From positions 125,325-162,207 of the forward strand of contig VHZZ01000071.1 in NCBI GenBank assembly GCA_009801015.1: a stretch of 36,883 nt of DNA. Reading direction: 5' to 3'. The stretch is from Silene noctiflora. Its lineage: Eukaryota > Streptophyta > Magnoliopsida > Caryophyllales > Caryophyllaceae. The notes below the pieces were generated by a model. The model searched no databases. It was not told the origin of the DNA and worked only from the letters and a program-made list of their open reading frames with translations. A program made the translations under genes and the position numbers. Positions 22,870 to 33,826 of this stretch are shown here, in pieces (the first letter of the stretch is position 1; each line of letters begins with the position of its first letter).

Positions 22870-23046
22870 ATTTTTTTTTTTTGTGTAAACCATCCGGTTT
22901 AATCCGGAGTCGAGCCGGGTAGGACTACTAGGGCGGTAAAGCTCTCCCTCATGAGTTTCAACACTGCTGCGTTCCCTGGGCTCGAACATGAAACCTCTGG
23001 TTAAGCTAGAACAACCCCTTGCCAGTTGATCTAAGTGCTCATGGGT
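22870..23046 (-). mobile_element. tRNA-derived SINE with 17-bp TSD
   Basis: Identical 17-mers AGACCAATACAATATAT flank it (22853-22869, 23047-23063). On the minus strand it begins TACCCATGAGCAC and has an A-box-like TTAGATCAACTGG (plus 23022-23034) and a B box GTTCGAGCC (plus 22979-22987). It ends in a poly-A tail (plus-strand T run 22871-22882). These are all the hallmarks of a SINE inserted by target-primed reverse transcription. About 177 bp. The perfect TSD implies a fairly recent insertion. Confidence 0.93.
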
Positions 23047-23063
23047 AGACCAATACAATATAT

Positions 23064-23479
23064 GGGGAGGGGGAATCAAACCCGTGAGATCATGACTCAT
23101 GACCTATTATCACGATACCTTTGCCTTAATCACTACGCTAAGATTTGTTCTTTCAGAGTAAAAAAATACTACAACGGAACAAATAGATTAACTATCTTGA
23201 AATTCCGTTTCAAGTTACGACGACGTGAAACATAATTTACAAATCTACAATGCACTAGAAAGTAAAATAGAAAAAAAAAAAATAACCATCTGTTCTATGA
23301 CAAGACTTATAATAAGCTTATCATAATACCGTCTCATAACCGAATCGAAATCCATTTCAGTATTTCACATAGACCACGTTAAAAGTAAACAAAATTAAAG
23401 TCACCGGATTCCCAACTTTGTAAGACCCAATTTAATTAATTAATTTGCTGACCAACGACTCTTCTCAAAATCTCAACTT
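23064..23479. other. Spacer upstream of the SCAMP promoter
   Basis: AT-rich with an A run at 23271-23281. No gene or element recognised. Confidence 0.4.
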
Positions 23480-23705
23480 CTTCTATATAGAATTTTCTTA
23501 CTTCAATTTTTGCCTACCTCTTTACCATTTTTTTTTTTTTAAAATTATATAATTTTCTTTACTTCTTCATTAATCTACCGCTCTTTCTTCTTTCTCTTTG
23601 CTATAATTTTTTTATACTTTAAGGTTTTTATATTGGTGGGATAATCATATTATTATCATTGCAAAATTATTACAGTAATTGGGTTTTATTTAGTAGATCT
23701 TAAAA
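23480..23705 (+). promoter_or_regulatory. Probable SCAMP core promoter and pyrimidine-rich leader
   Basis: TATATAG at 23484-23490 is followed by a strongly C/T-rich stretch (23490-23610, with CTTCTTC and TCTTTCTC runs) and then the SCAMP start codon at 23706. TATA followed by a pyrimidine-rich leader is common in plant genes. No mapped start site supports it. Confidence 0.4.
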
Positions 23706-26700
23706 ATGGCAGGACGTTATGATCCAAACCCTTTTGAGGAAGAAGAAGAAGTTAATCCATTCGCTGTAAGTATTTTTATAAACCCTTTTAATTTTTTAGT
23801 TTAATTCTTTCAAAGTTTTCATCTTTTTGTTATTGAATTTTGTGTGTAATTTATGTTTACTTGTTCTTTAGTTTTTGGGATTAGTGGGGGTTTAGATCTG
23901 TGTTGGTGTGATTAATTAGATCTGGGATTAGTTTATCATTTGTTTGCGTTTGATTAAAATACCCGTCACAAAGAATATAAAAAGGTAATGGAATGATTGA
24001 GACGGAGGGAGTATGGTTTTAGTTGAGTTGAATTAAGTGAAGTGGGTGATTGGTTTGTTGATTATTGAAGAAATATTGTAACTTTTGGTGTGTGATTTGC
24101 GGAAGTGTTGGAATTAGTGTGGATTTCGTAAAAAGATTGAAATTTTGGTGTGTAATCTAATAATAAGAGTAATTATTGTGTAAGACTTGTAAGACGGTTC
24201 TTTTATATATAAACACACTTATCTGTTACTAAAAGGACCGTTTCATGCTGTGAGATGGTGTTATTCGATAATTTGTGATCTACTAAAGGTGCTTGAAAGA
24301 TGGGTGGTTGAGTTCGTGAATCTTGGTTTGGGTGATGATGGGTGTGTGTTTAATTGTTTTCAAGTTAAAGTAGTTAGTGGCAGAAGTTGCAGTTTTGAGA
24401 TGGTGGTAGCCTGGTAGGTTATGGAATTTGGTGCTTAAGATAGGACTATAGGAGCATAAATGGAGGTGGTATATGATGCCTGGGTTTGTTGACGATATCA
24501 GCGCCCTCGCTCAGTCCTTATTCTTTTGGAGGCCAACGATTGTCTTAGTATGATTTTTGCGACAAAACTCTGTTCAGTTTTAGATCCCACATGCAGGCTT
24601 GACTGGCCTTTTGAACTGTGTCTGATACGATGAGAATTTGCTTATGGTGTATGTTTGAATTTGGAGAGTTCATTCTCGATGCAATTTCTATCATGGGTTA
24701 TCTGGAAACATCTCTGCGTTAAATCAGTGCAAGTATTTCTAGGTATATAACCTCCTTGCCCCGACTACTTTGAATTTTAAGTGTCCGGCTTTTCCATTTC
24801 CGTTGAAAAATGGTTAGATTTCTGGGTTTCTTAAATTTCAATCTTGGTAATCACCATGGTTTGCTTGTTGCAATGCAAGATTACAGATTTTGATGTTTGT
24901 GAGTAAGAAAGAGATAATGAATCATCTGGCACTATTATTACAAAATAATCTACCTTTCCGTCGTACCTATCTTCTAACACGCGTGACATGCTTGGTTAGT
25001 CGATCCTGTTTAGCCAAGTGATGTGGGATGATTTATCCGTTATATCTAGATTCTATTAAGCAATCTTGTTGGGACAAATCTATTTGTAGTCTTGTAGAGT
25101 CATTGAGGTTATGGCACTCAACTTCGTAAAGTCTTTATCTGTGCTTTCTAGTTTCTGCTCTTTCTAAGTACGCCCTAACCCTTTCGGAACTACAGTTGGC
25201 TAATTCATCTATGTGGTTTTTTCATTTTCCAATAAACAGCAGGGAGGGAAGGCGAAGCCTTCAAGTCAAGCAAACTATGGTGGAGCCTTTTACATGCCTG
25301 TAAGCAATGAATTTCTTCTAGATGTATTTGTCTTCATGCATAGTGATTTCTGCACCTGCTTTCATTGTTGTATTTCAATTTTCAAAATGCATAGTGGTCA
25401 TTGATACTTCACTCATTTGAATCACTACCACTGTATTTAGTTATTTGTGACATTCACGTAGTCAACAAATGTTTCACGTATGAACTTCGCATGTAAATAT
25501 AAACAGCAAATCCAAGTAAAGATACCTTAATTGAAGCAATGGAAGTAGTTCTATGATATTATTAGTATATAAATAGTGTTATTTGCAATGTCTGACACTA
25601 TTTTGATTTTACAGAACCCTGGAAGTGTTCCGCCAGCTTCTAACTCAAGGCTTTCTCCCCTTCCACCAGAGCCTGCTGACTTCTACAATCCTACTGCAAC
25701 TGTCGATATTCCTCTTGATTCAGGAAAGGTAGCTGTTGAGATTTTATGTTGAATATTGTTTTGACATATCGACATCTATAATAGCATCTAATTTTTATTC
25801 GGTTTTCTCTCATGATGTATCTCTTGTAACACGATCCCTTACCTGTAGGATTTGAAGAAGAAAGAGAAAGAGCTTCAAGCAAAAGAGGCTGAACTGAGAA
25901 AAAGAGAGGAGGTAATTTGCGGGCTAACCTTGCTTAGATAACATGTTTGTGTAGCCATTAGATGTGAGTATGTGACTGTATTGATAATTTGATAGGCATA
26001 TGGCTCTACATATGCATAGAGGCATGTAATGATGATGATTTTAATATACATGTATTTTCATATTCTTTTTTAATTTTTTACCATCTTTTTTATTACCACC
26101 TAAACATTTTGTTGATACTGTGCAGGCTCTCAAACGAAAAGAAGATGCTGCTGCACGAGGTATACTAGTTGGTCTTCCTTAAGATCTTGTATGGTATAAC
26201 ATAATTATTTTGCTATTATTTAGTAAAGTGCATAATATAGGATAGGATCATTGTACGTCGTACAATGGTCTTATTCTAACTTTTGTGCAAGGTATTATTT
26301 GACGTAACTTTTGAGCATGAAGAACCCATTATTGTAGTAGAATTCCTATGGGTTACAGTAGATCCTCTATCCTGTTAGTTCTCTGTCACGCCACAATAAC
26401 GAGGTGGTAGCTGCTGTCAGCATGTTTGGTAGAGTGGTTTTATTACTTGCAAAATTTGTTGTCAACATTTAAGTTTGATATTCAAGTAATGTCAACTTTG
26501 ACCTCTAATTTGTCTAAATATATGTTGAGGTATAACACAAATTGACCAGAACTATTATTTTTCATATTACTTTTTACTCCCTCCATTTTTTTTTTATTTC
26601 TTCCCATTTGCTTTTATGCGGTCTCGTAGAGAGTACTTTGACCGTAAATTTTGACATGTATATATAACTTTTTGTTGTTGAAAATATATTTTGTGAAACA

Positions 26701-29482
26701 TGTTTTGATGATAAATGCAAATATATTAATCTTTTGAGTTATTTATGATCAAATTTTGTCAACTTTGATCCTAAAAAAGGAAATGGAAGAAATAAAAAAA
26801 TGGAGGGAGTATTATTTGACCGAAGTTGTAATTATTGGATTTTTTGAAATAATATTTGATCAAAGTTGTCACTTGACCACCAAAATCGAATGGAACTACG
26901 TTATTGGGAAAGGGGGAATAGTTTTTAAAGGACGCGGTCTAGATTTTGTGCTTTACGTCCTTCTTTTGAATCAGTTCCATGGGTTTTGTGCTTTACATAA
27001 GAATTTGCAATCCAATGCTCTTCTGGTTTGTGCAGCTGGGATTGTTATTGAGGAGAAGAATTGGCCTCCGTTTTTTCCAATCATCCATCATGATATTGGC
27101 AATGAAATACCTATTCATCTGCAGAAGTTATGTTACACAGCGTTTGCGACACTACTAGGTAGGTTATCTTCTTTGAAATCTCTTTTCTATTTATTACTTA
27201 TAATTCGGTCCTCATAAAAAGGCATATTCTCTAGGTTATTAACAATGAGGTGAACATGACATGTTCTGTAGGGCTCATGCCTGGTATTATTGAGATCTGG
27301 AAAAAAAAAACAGTTAGGCGATTAAGTGTATTAGGCATGCTTGATAGTGACTTCTTATGTTTATCTATAGGCAATATATCCTTAACTTAAATGTATGTCT
27401 ATCGCATGCAACTCTTTAGCAGTTTCTTCCATGACTTTTTGAGTTTGTATATGAGTCGGATACTTGGATGTTGGGGGATATTTTGAAGTTACTATCATGC
27501 TATTACATTTCGCTCTTTGTAAAGTCATTGAGGGCTGATACTCATGAGTCATGACCCTGAAACCGTTGAGCATCAAAATTACTCTCTTGTGGGCCATGTG
27601 GCTCCTGTTACTCCAAAAAAATTCTTCCTTCGACCACAAAACTACGGCATTATATTTTGTAGACTTCTTACATTTCAATTTGTCTTGTAACTTTTCTGTA
27701 CTCGGTCGTTTGAAGTTATTCGATTATGTGCAGGTTTGTTTTTTTGTCTCACTTGGAATATTGTAGCAGTTACTACAGCTTGGATAAAGGGTGGTGGTAA
27801 GCTTATACTTTAGATATTTGTCCTTTCCATTGGATATGCATGTTCATATTGACTATGAAATATGGCATTCTAATTCATTTAATGAATTGTTTCACAGATG
27901 CTACTATTTGGTTCCTTGCTATCATCTACTTCATATCAGGTGTCCCTTGTGCTTATGTCTTGTGGTACCGCCCACTGTACCGAGCTTTCAGGTATGATGA
28001 TGCTGCATACGCCTACAGTGAAGACAGCGGTCTTTTAGTTGTCCACTGATGATATTTTGTAACCCTCTTTTTGCAGGACTGAAAGTGCTATGAACTTCGG
28101 GTGGTTTTTCCTGTTTTATGCGGTATTTTATTCTTCTGTCCCTGGATTGCTGTACTGTACACTGAAAAGACACTAATGGACACCTCGTTTTACATTTTTA
28201 CTCCTTTCCTCCTGCAGGTTCACATTGGCTTTGTTGTCTTTGCTGCCGTTGCTCCTCCGATTGTCTTTAAAGGAAAATCTCTTGCGTAAGTTATAAACTG
28301 ATAAGAACGTAACTTTCTTATTTCCAAGTTTTTCTTTAATCACGCCAGTACAAGCATGTCGTTCTTTGAAGAACGCTTATTGGATTCCTCCTTCCTACAA
28401 AACCACTTTCTCCTAATAAGAAATTTCCGTATAAAGGGATTTATTTGACAAATGCTTACCCTTCGTTTCCATCCTTTTTTAACAGTGGAATTCTTCCAGC
28501 AATCGATCTTATCAGTGGACATGTCTTAGTCGGGGTAAGCACGATTATTTCTTTTTTGCTCTTTTTCATCTTCCCATGATCTCCATTTTGAGTTAAGATC
28601 TATCACTTGAATTCTCATTCTCTTTGAATCAACTTCTTTTTCTCTTAGATATTCTACTTCGTTGGATTTGGACTCTTCTGTCTCGAATCAGTGCTGAGTA
28701 TATGGGTCATACAGGTATATATCTCTTGGTTTCTTTTTGCGTACCTATAATCCTGATTTGGCACACGACACCCCATCTCAACCATCGAGATGGCACAGCA
28801 ACTACAATTAGGCTGCGATGACCAAATAAGCGATTAAGGCTGAACTAGAATTTTAAAACTAACTCCATCCAATATATAGTCTTTATTTACGGAGTCACTT
28901 TTTGTCTATCAATGTAAATATCAAGTGATGTTTTCTCACAAATTCTAGATATATAAAAGTTGGCAACTTCTAAATGATAATAAATTTTTTGTTTTGATAA
29001 ATCAAATGTGACACATTTTACTATTTTAGTTTATATAACAGAGAAAAATTGACTTCGGTTGACAACTAGATATCCAAGTCGATTATGGACAATAGAATGT
29101 AGAATGCTATGTTACTCCGACACTTCACTTAACTACCGTATGACGGTACCATGTGTCGACACATATTGCGTCCGACTCGACATGACACTTTGACACTTCA
29201 CTTATAGACCACAAAATAGAAAAATTCACCCAAAATAGCCGTGTCCGACATTCCGACATGTGTCAGACACGACATTGTGTCGGAGTAAAACAGGTAGAAA
29301 ATGTGTCATATTTATGATTGGGTTTCTTGAATTGCGCGATGAACCTGTATATAACCATCTTACCCCTAAGCACCATCATTGCCTGAAATTTGCAGCAAGT
29401 ATACATGTATTTCCGAGGCAGTGGGAAGGCGACACAAATGAGACAGGAGGCTGCAAGAGGTGCAATGAGAGCTGCATTCTAA
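23706..29482 (+). CDS. SCAMP: Secretory carrier-associated membrane protein (SCAMP), 13 exons
   Basis: Four-span membrane protein of post-Golgi and endocytic vesicles, trans-Golgi network/early endosome and plasma membrane. Exons: 23706-23765, 25240-25299, 25615-25728, 25849-25911, 26126-26159, 27036-27158, 27734-27796, 27898-27991, 28077-28122, 28218-28285, 28486-28534, 28649-28714, 29396-29482; 308 aa. The start [19 protein letters not shown] supplies two NPF motifs (EH-domain ligands) on the cytosolic tail. A charged Lys/Glu/Ala coiled coil covers about 79-110 and the conserved [13 protein letters not shown] follows. Four hydrophobic segments lie near 139-168, 175-195, 210-236 and 253-279; the loop after the second holds the family E-peptide WYRPLYRAF (about 195-203), implicated in exocytosis. 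The cytosolic C terminus ends RGAMRAAF. The length is normal for plant SCAMPs. Intron 1 is long (1474 bp), and a Stowaway sits in intron 5. Family certain; paralogue number not assigned. Confidence 0.96.
26577..26809. mobile_element. Stowaway MITE in SCAMP intron 5
   Basis: TA|CTCCCTCCATTTTTTTT on the left and AAAAAATGGAGGGAG|TA on the right (inverted), then TTATTTCTTCCCATTTGC against GAAATGGAAGAAATAA. CTCCCTCC with TA duplication is the standard Stowaway signature. 233 bp. The open frame reading through its right half and into exon 6 is not a gene. Confidence 0.92.
29115..29285. mobile_element. TA-flanked MITE in SCAMP intron 12
   Basis: CTCCGACAC at the left and GTGTCGGAG at the right are exact inverted repeats with TA on both outer sides (29113-29114, 29286-29287). 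The interior repeats TGTCGACACA, GACACTTCACTTA and ACATGTGTCAGACACG. 171 bp. Confidence 0.7.
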
Positions 29483-30914
29483 GAGATTCCGTTACCAGTC
29501 CGATATACTCTTGTGCATGGTAGAGAACTGATAATAGACATACCTTTTTCATAACATGCTGTATATCATGGTTCTTTTTTCACAATTAGAGGTCTTGTGA
29601 TAGACACTGGTTCGGTGTATTCCTGTTATTACATTTCGATAGTTGGATTTGTAGCGCCTGAATATATAGCTCAAGCAAGACTCGCGAAGTACTATCTTTT
29701 TACATTTGTTATGTGAAGCTAATTAGTTCGACGCCTTTATCTGTTCAACTTGACTGTTAGTGTTGCGTTTGTCAAGCGCAGTTGTTTTGTGAAAATCTTG
29801 TGTTTTTGGGTCATATTAATCTAGATCGGCACATGAAAGTGTGTGAAGCGCGATATGGAGAAGAACATGAAGAGATTTCGTAAATTTGCAAGAATTCCGT
29901 TTTTCAGATTTACCTATATACATGAATGGCTTGTTCAAGTAGGCTTCAAACTCGATATTGTTGGAGTTCTATGTAATGTACCGCCGTGTGAAGTTATCTC
30001 ATTTTTCGCAGTGATTTTTTCTGTTGTTGAATTATCCCACACCGCGAAAACAAAGGCTCAATTGCTCTTTAGAGTGCAAAAAGTCAAATGTTGAAATCGG
30101 AAATGCAACAATCATTTTCACAAGGCTCATGTTCATTCATTATCCATTCTCAATCTCAGCTGTCGTTGGATCGTTTCGGAGCAAAATTTAAACTATTGAT
30201 AGAAGAATAAAATGGAGATGATCCCAATTACCAAATTTCATGATCATCTTACTTTCTATCTTAATCATTTGATACTTTACAAGGATATTTTAATGAAATG
30301 TGAATAAATAAATAAGACGAAAGACAACTCTATACATAAATAAAACACAGAAAGCATAAAAGACAGGCTAGAGGAACAAAAACTCCCTTTATTCATTATT
30401 TATAGCCATATAGGATAAGAAGAAACTAAGGTAAAAGAGCAAAGTAGGGAAACACGGTGATGACGGAGGGACAAATGTCAATGCCAGACCGTCATCAGGT
30501 GGTATTGAGTTTCACTATCATCCTTCCATACACATTATGTAAACCCTACACGATAAAAAGAGAAATATACCGGGATTACAGTGTATATTCTAGAGGGTCA
30601 CACTGAAACTCAGTATTACCTAATGACACTATCTCATTTTCCGTCACAACACAATAAAACTAAACTCATCCAAACATTATAAAGTACTACTAACGTAATA
30701 CATTGATGATACTATTAAATGCTGCTGCTGTATATGACAAAGCAACAACATATCAAACACACAATAATCATACATTCATACCATACACTATATTAAAAGT
30801 GTCTTCTTTATATTACTACATCCATTCCAGCGAATTAATCTCATTTAACTTTTTCCACGTCAAAGAAAAAAAAAGTCAAACGAGACTAATTCATTGAAAC
30901 GCAGGAAGTATAAT
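29483..30914. other. SCAMP 3' flank and spacer to the glycine-rich protein gene
   Basis: SCAMP 3' UTR presumably covers the first 150-300 bases. 30491-30627 is an imperfect inverted repeat: GTCATCAGGTGGTATTGAG against inverted GTCATTAGGTAATACTGAG; it is likely a small MITE, and its left end resembles 9270-9292. The rest is AT-rich without a convincing gene. Confidence 0.5.
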
Positions 30915-31382
30915 TTAACAATAAGCAGTACAGCTCTTGGTGCAGTCCATGGTGCACCCACCGCCACCGCCTCCGGAACCATAACCCTTACCAGACCTGC
31001 TAAACGACGTAAAACACTTAGCCGGACACCTAAGCTTCTTCATATAACAAGGACCCTTGTCCTTACACACAACAGTAGGCCTTATAGTCCCACCCTTAGA
31101 GTGCCCTCCACTAGGGCTACCATACCCGTACCCGTACCCGCCACCGGTCACACCCGGGGCCCAACCCTGTCCGAACCCGGGTATCCCAAACCCGCCTCCT
31201 GGGCCGAAGAACCCGCCTGGGTCACCTCCAATGGGGTTCGGTTGGGTTTTTTGGGCCGGGCCCTTGGGCTTTGAGTTCTTTGGGTCGGCCCGGGTTGCGT
31301 CGGTGGAAGCGACGACGAGGGTGAGGATGAGGAGGGTTAGGATTAGGGTTAGGGTTGTTTTTGGTGATTTGGTGAAGTTCAT
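30915..31382 (-). CDS. Secreted glycine-rich protein with C-terminal 8-cysteine domain
   Basis: Intronless reading frame of 155 aa on the minus strand. It has a strong signal peptide (residues 1 to about 29: basic start, Leu/Ile/Thr-rich core, then AST-DAT), a basic Lys/Pro segment (31-50), and a Gly/Phe/Tyr/Pro-rich middle (52-98) with GGFFGPGGGFG and a YGYGYG run. The C-terminal part has eight cysteines at 106, 112, 119, 123, 143, 147, 151 and 155; the last four form CxxxCxxxCxxxC at the very end, preceded by six glycines. I recognise the layout as an uncharacterised plant glycine-rich family in which the segment CPAKC..GGGGCTMDC is conserved, but I cannot name a member. Even cysteine number plus signal peptide suggest a disulphide-bonded apoplastic or cell-wall protein (inference). 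Coding support: the Cys/Gly pattern and high third-position GC compared with flanks. The opposite-strand frames here are shadows. Confidence 0.8.
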   Translation of the reverse strand: MNFTKSPKTTLTLILTLLILTLVVASTDATRADPKNSKPKGPAQKTQPNPIGGDPGGFFGPGGGFGIPGFGQGWAPGVTGGGYGYGYGSPSGGHSKGGTIRPTVVCKDKGPCYMKKLRCPAKCFTSFSRSGKGYGSGGGGGGCTMDCTKSCTAYC

Positions 31383-31475
31383 GATGAGTTTTTTTTTTTT
31401 TTTTTTGGGGGGGTGTTTTAATTTGTTGTTGTGAGTAAGGTGGTGTGTGGGAGTAATGAAGGATATTTAAGGAGG
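31383..31475 (-). promoter_or_regulatory. Probable core promoter and 5' UTR of the glycine-rich protein gene
   Basis: Read on the minus strand, a TATA-like TTAAATATCC (plus coordinates 31461-31470) lies about 80 bp before the ATG. A C-rich run followed by a long A tract (31390-31416) sits in the deduced leader. Position and spacing are the only evidence; the transcription start is not known. Confidence 0.4.
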
Positions 31476-31973
31476 TAGTATAGTAAACCATAATACATGG
31501 GAAGATAGAATGCATTTAAGAGACGGAAAGAAAAAGAGATGTAATTGGGTGTGGGCAGTTGAGTCACTACTCATCACTTGATAGTGTGTGTTGAAAAAAT
31601 GACTTAGGTCGACCTTCATTATTATAATTACTATAGAGTAGGGTTACTAATGAGACGGGACAGTTCGAACACAAAAACTTTAAAGAGACGGTCTTTCAAT
31701 AACATTATTGAGAGGCCTCTCGGATGATGAGGGGAGAGAGTTTTTTAATTTCTATTTTTCCTTTTATGTCTGTCACTAATTTAGTGGGAGACGGTTTCTC
31801 AGGAGATCTACTGCAGCTCAAAAGTAGATTAAGCTGATTGGGATGATTTATATATGAGACCGTTTCATATAAATTGTTAACACGGGTATTTTGTGGCATT
31901 GTGTATATACTACGCGTATTAAAGCTCAAACTTATGACATGGTACTCGTATAAATGTATAATACTTCCACTGT
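31476..31973. other. Upstream spacer of the glycine-rich protein gene
   Basis: Contains an imperfect hairpin around 31684-31720 (GAGACGGTCTTTCAATAAC / ATTATTGAGAGGCCTCTC) and GAGACGGTTTCTC at 31789, remnants of the GAGACGGT foldback family. No gene seen. Confidence 0.45.
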
Positions 31974-32375
31974 CTCAGTCAATAGTTTACACTTCTTTTA
32001 TTTTTCTCACTCGCATAAAATAAAGTAAGGCCTCGTTTGGTTGTCCTTTATAAATCATGGGAATTGAAAAATCCCATGAATTACAAAATGACAACTTGTT
32101 TGGTTACCAATTTTTTGCCATAATGTAGGCATTTCATTTTCCAAGGAGTTTTCAACTCCTCCACAATTGAGGAGTTTGATTACCTAGCCCCTCCTAGGTA
32201 ATTGCAAACTCCGGTGTAATTGAATTCCTACATTGGCAAACAAACGGATTTAGTTAATTCACGTGAATTTCATGTGGGAGCTTAATTCCCATGAATTCGA
32301 TTTTCCGGTGGAATTGTATTCCAACGGGTAATCAAACGAGGCCTAAGTGTAAAAACTATTCACTGGAACAGGGAG
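31974..32375. mobile_element. Stowaway-like MITE split by a Tourist insertion
   Basis: The left half begins CTTCCACTGTCTCAGTCAAT after TA and runs to AGTTTACAC; the right half after the inserted element is GTGTAAAAACTATTCACTGG then AACAGGGAG. Inverted, the right half matches the left (CTCCCTGTTCCAGTGAATAG). Without the insert it is about 84 bp. The right TA is not preserved. Confidence 0.7.
32029..32343. mobile_element. Tourist-like (PIF/Harbinger) MITE
   Basis: Termini GGCCTCGTTTGGTT and AATCAAACGAGGCC, flanked by TAA on both sides (32026-32028, 32344-32346). The interior repeats ATGGGAATT/AATTCCCAT and CCTAGGTAATT in inverted order. 315 bp, no coding. TAA duplication and GGCC ends fit Tourist. 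Confidence 0.88.
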
Positions 32376-32524
32376 CAGTTACAATTAAACAGGGTTGTTC
32401 ATCATCTATCAAGGACACTCACATGTTATATTTTATACTCGCTAAAACTAGACAAATAACGCGTCTTAATTCAACATATCGAACCTAGATTATAGTCATG
32501 AGCTTATATACTGTTATTTAAAAT

Positions 32525-32645
32525 TCACAAATTCTTATTTGTGATGGACATTTTTTGTCATAAATTTGTGACCTTTCACAAGCAACAAATGGGTGAGTAA
32601 GTGGGAGAAGATTTGTGAGAAGTCACAAGCTTGTGACGGTAACAA
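32525..32645. repeat. TTGTGACGG-family MITE fragment
   Basis: CACAAATTCTTATTTGTGAT at the left and CACAAGCTTGTGACGG at the right; closely related to the 8995-9060 fragment (both have CAAGTTGC/CAAGCAAC and AGTGGGA after the first foldback). No TSD seen. Confidence 0.6.
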
Positions 32646-32706
32646 GAAAGACCTTTTCTTTAAAATCACATGAAATTATATTTGCAAATACACGTTCTCT
32701 TCAAAA

Positions 32707-32897
32707 TAACACAAATTCTCGTTTGTAACAGCCGATATTCGTCACAAGCTTGTGACATGTCAAGTAAAACTCACGTGGCTTAATAAGATAGATCATTTGT
32801 AATTCTCTATGCACTTTAATTGTTTTCTTATCTACTCATGCGGATAATATTTAACCCCTTACAAACTTGTGACAGATATATCCGTCGCAAAAAAGAC
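32707..32897. mobile_element. TTGTGACGG-family MITE, uninterrupted copy
   Basis: Starts ACACAAATTCTCGTTTGTAA and ends ACAAACTTGTGACAGATATATCCGTCG-like sequence. The centre GTAATTCTCTATGCAC matches the right half of the element at 9679, with no trace of the nested 341-bp insert. TSD not resolved. 32898-33267 holds no recognisable feature. Confidence 0.65.
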
Positions 32898-33276
32898 TTA
32901 TGGTCAAAATACATCCTAAAATAAATCAATTGTACGGAGTATTAAATTTTCTCATCTACTACCATTGCAAACAATAGTACACACATATATCCTCCGATCC
33001 GTATACGACATTTATATCAACAGGTATTGGTGTTCGGTTTCGTTCAGACTACCTTTATTTAACATTAAAATTTATGTTCAATTAAATAAAACTACATTAA
33101 AGTTACATAACTCATAAATTTATCATTAATATATTTTTCTATGTCATATCTTAAAATTACGATGAAATAAATTATGAGACAAATTTACTTCTTCCGTTAT
33201 TAATATTTTACTTAAATCGATTGGTTAGCTCATTATTCATATATACTTTCTTTTGTTGGTAATATTGTTACTTTTA

Positions 33277-33817
33277 GGGTAAATTGATTATTACTCTCTT
33301 ATATAATCTATTTTTCGAAACTTACTCCCTTATATAATCTATTTTTGAAACTTACTCCCACCACATGTAACTTTTATCAAATATTGCTTCCAATTAATTA
33401 TTTCGGTAACGAAAAAGAGAATATTTAATCCAAAATTTGAAATTTGATACTAATTCTTGTTGCTTATGATTGTATTGATCTTTGCCTTGTTACATGATCA
33501 ATTTAAATCACTTTCCTTCCTCCCAAATTTGTTAAATCCTTTAAGCTATTTATCATTGTTTAACGAATTTGCGAGGATGGAGATTAATTTAAATTGGTCA
33601 TGTAATAAAGCAAATGACAAAACATTCATAAACAACAAAAGTTAGTACAAAATTTCAAATTTTGTACAAAATATTCTCTTGTATGTAACCGAAAGCATTA
33701 ATATGGGAGCAATATTTGAAGAAACTTACATATAGTGGGAGTAAGTTTCAAAAAAATTATATAAGGGAGTAAGTTTCAAAAACTGAATTATATAAGGGAG
33801 TAATAATCAATTTACCC
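33277..33817. mobile_element. MULE-type MITE with perfect 9-bp TSD
   Basis: Terminal inverted repeats begin GGGTAAATTGATTATTACTC, exact for 20 bases, and continue inward imperfectly for about 110 bases. TTACTTTTA flanks both ends (33268-33276, 33818-33826). Each arm contains a duplicated CTTATATAAT..GAAACTTACTCC block. The interior is AT-rich with a short open frame of no recognisable type. 541 bp. Confidence 0.92.
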
Positions 33818-33826
33818 TTACTTTTA

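Noticed and set aside
26756..27217. 153-codon open frame
   Set aside because: It starts in the Stowaway right end and reads through intron into SCAMP exon 6; only the 27036-27158 part is coding.
31325..31360. Telomere-like GGGTTAGGATTAGGGTTAGG run
   Set aside because: It is the antisense of the Leu/Thr/Ile-rich signal peptide of the glycine-rich protein, and the period is not the plant TTTAGGG.
31057..31515. Overlapping Pro/Arg-rich frames around the glycine-rich gene
   Set aside because: Shadows of the GC-rich coding strand; no signal or domain, whereas the minus frame has a signal peptide and ordered cysteines.
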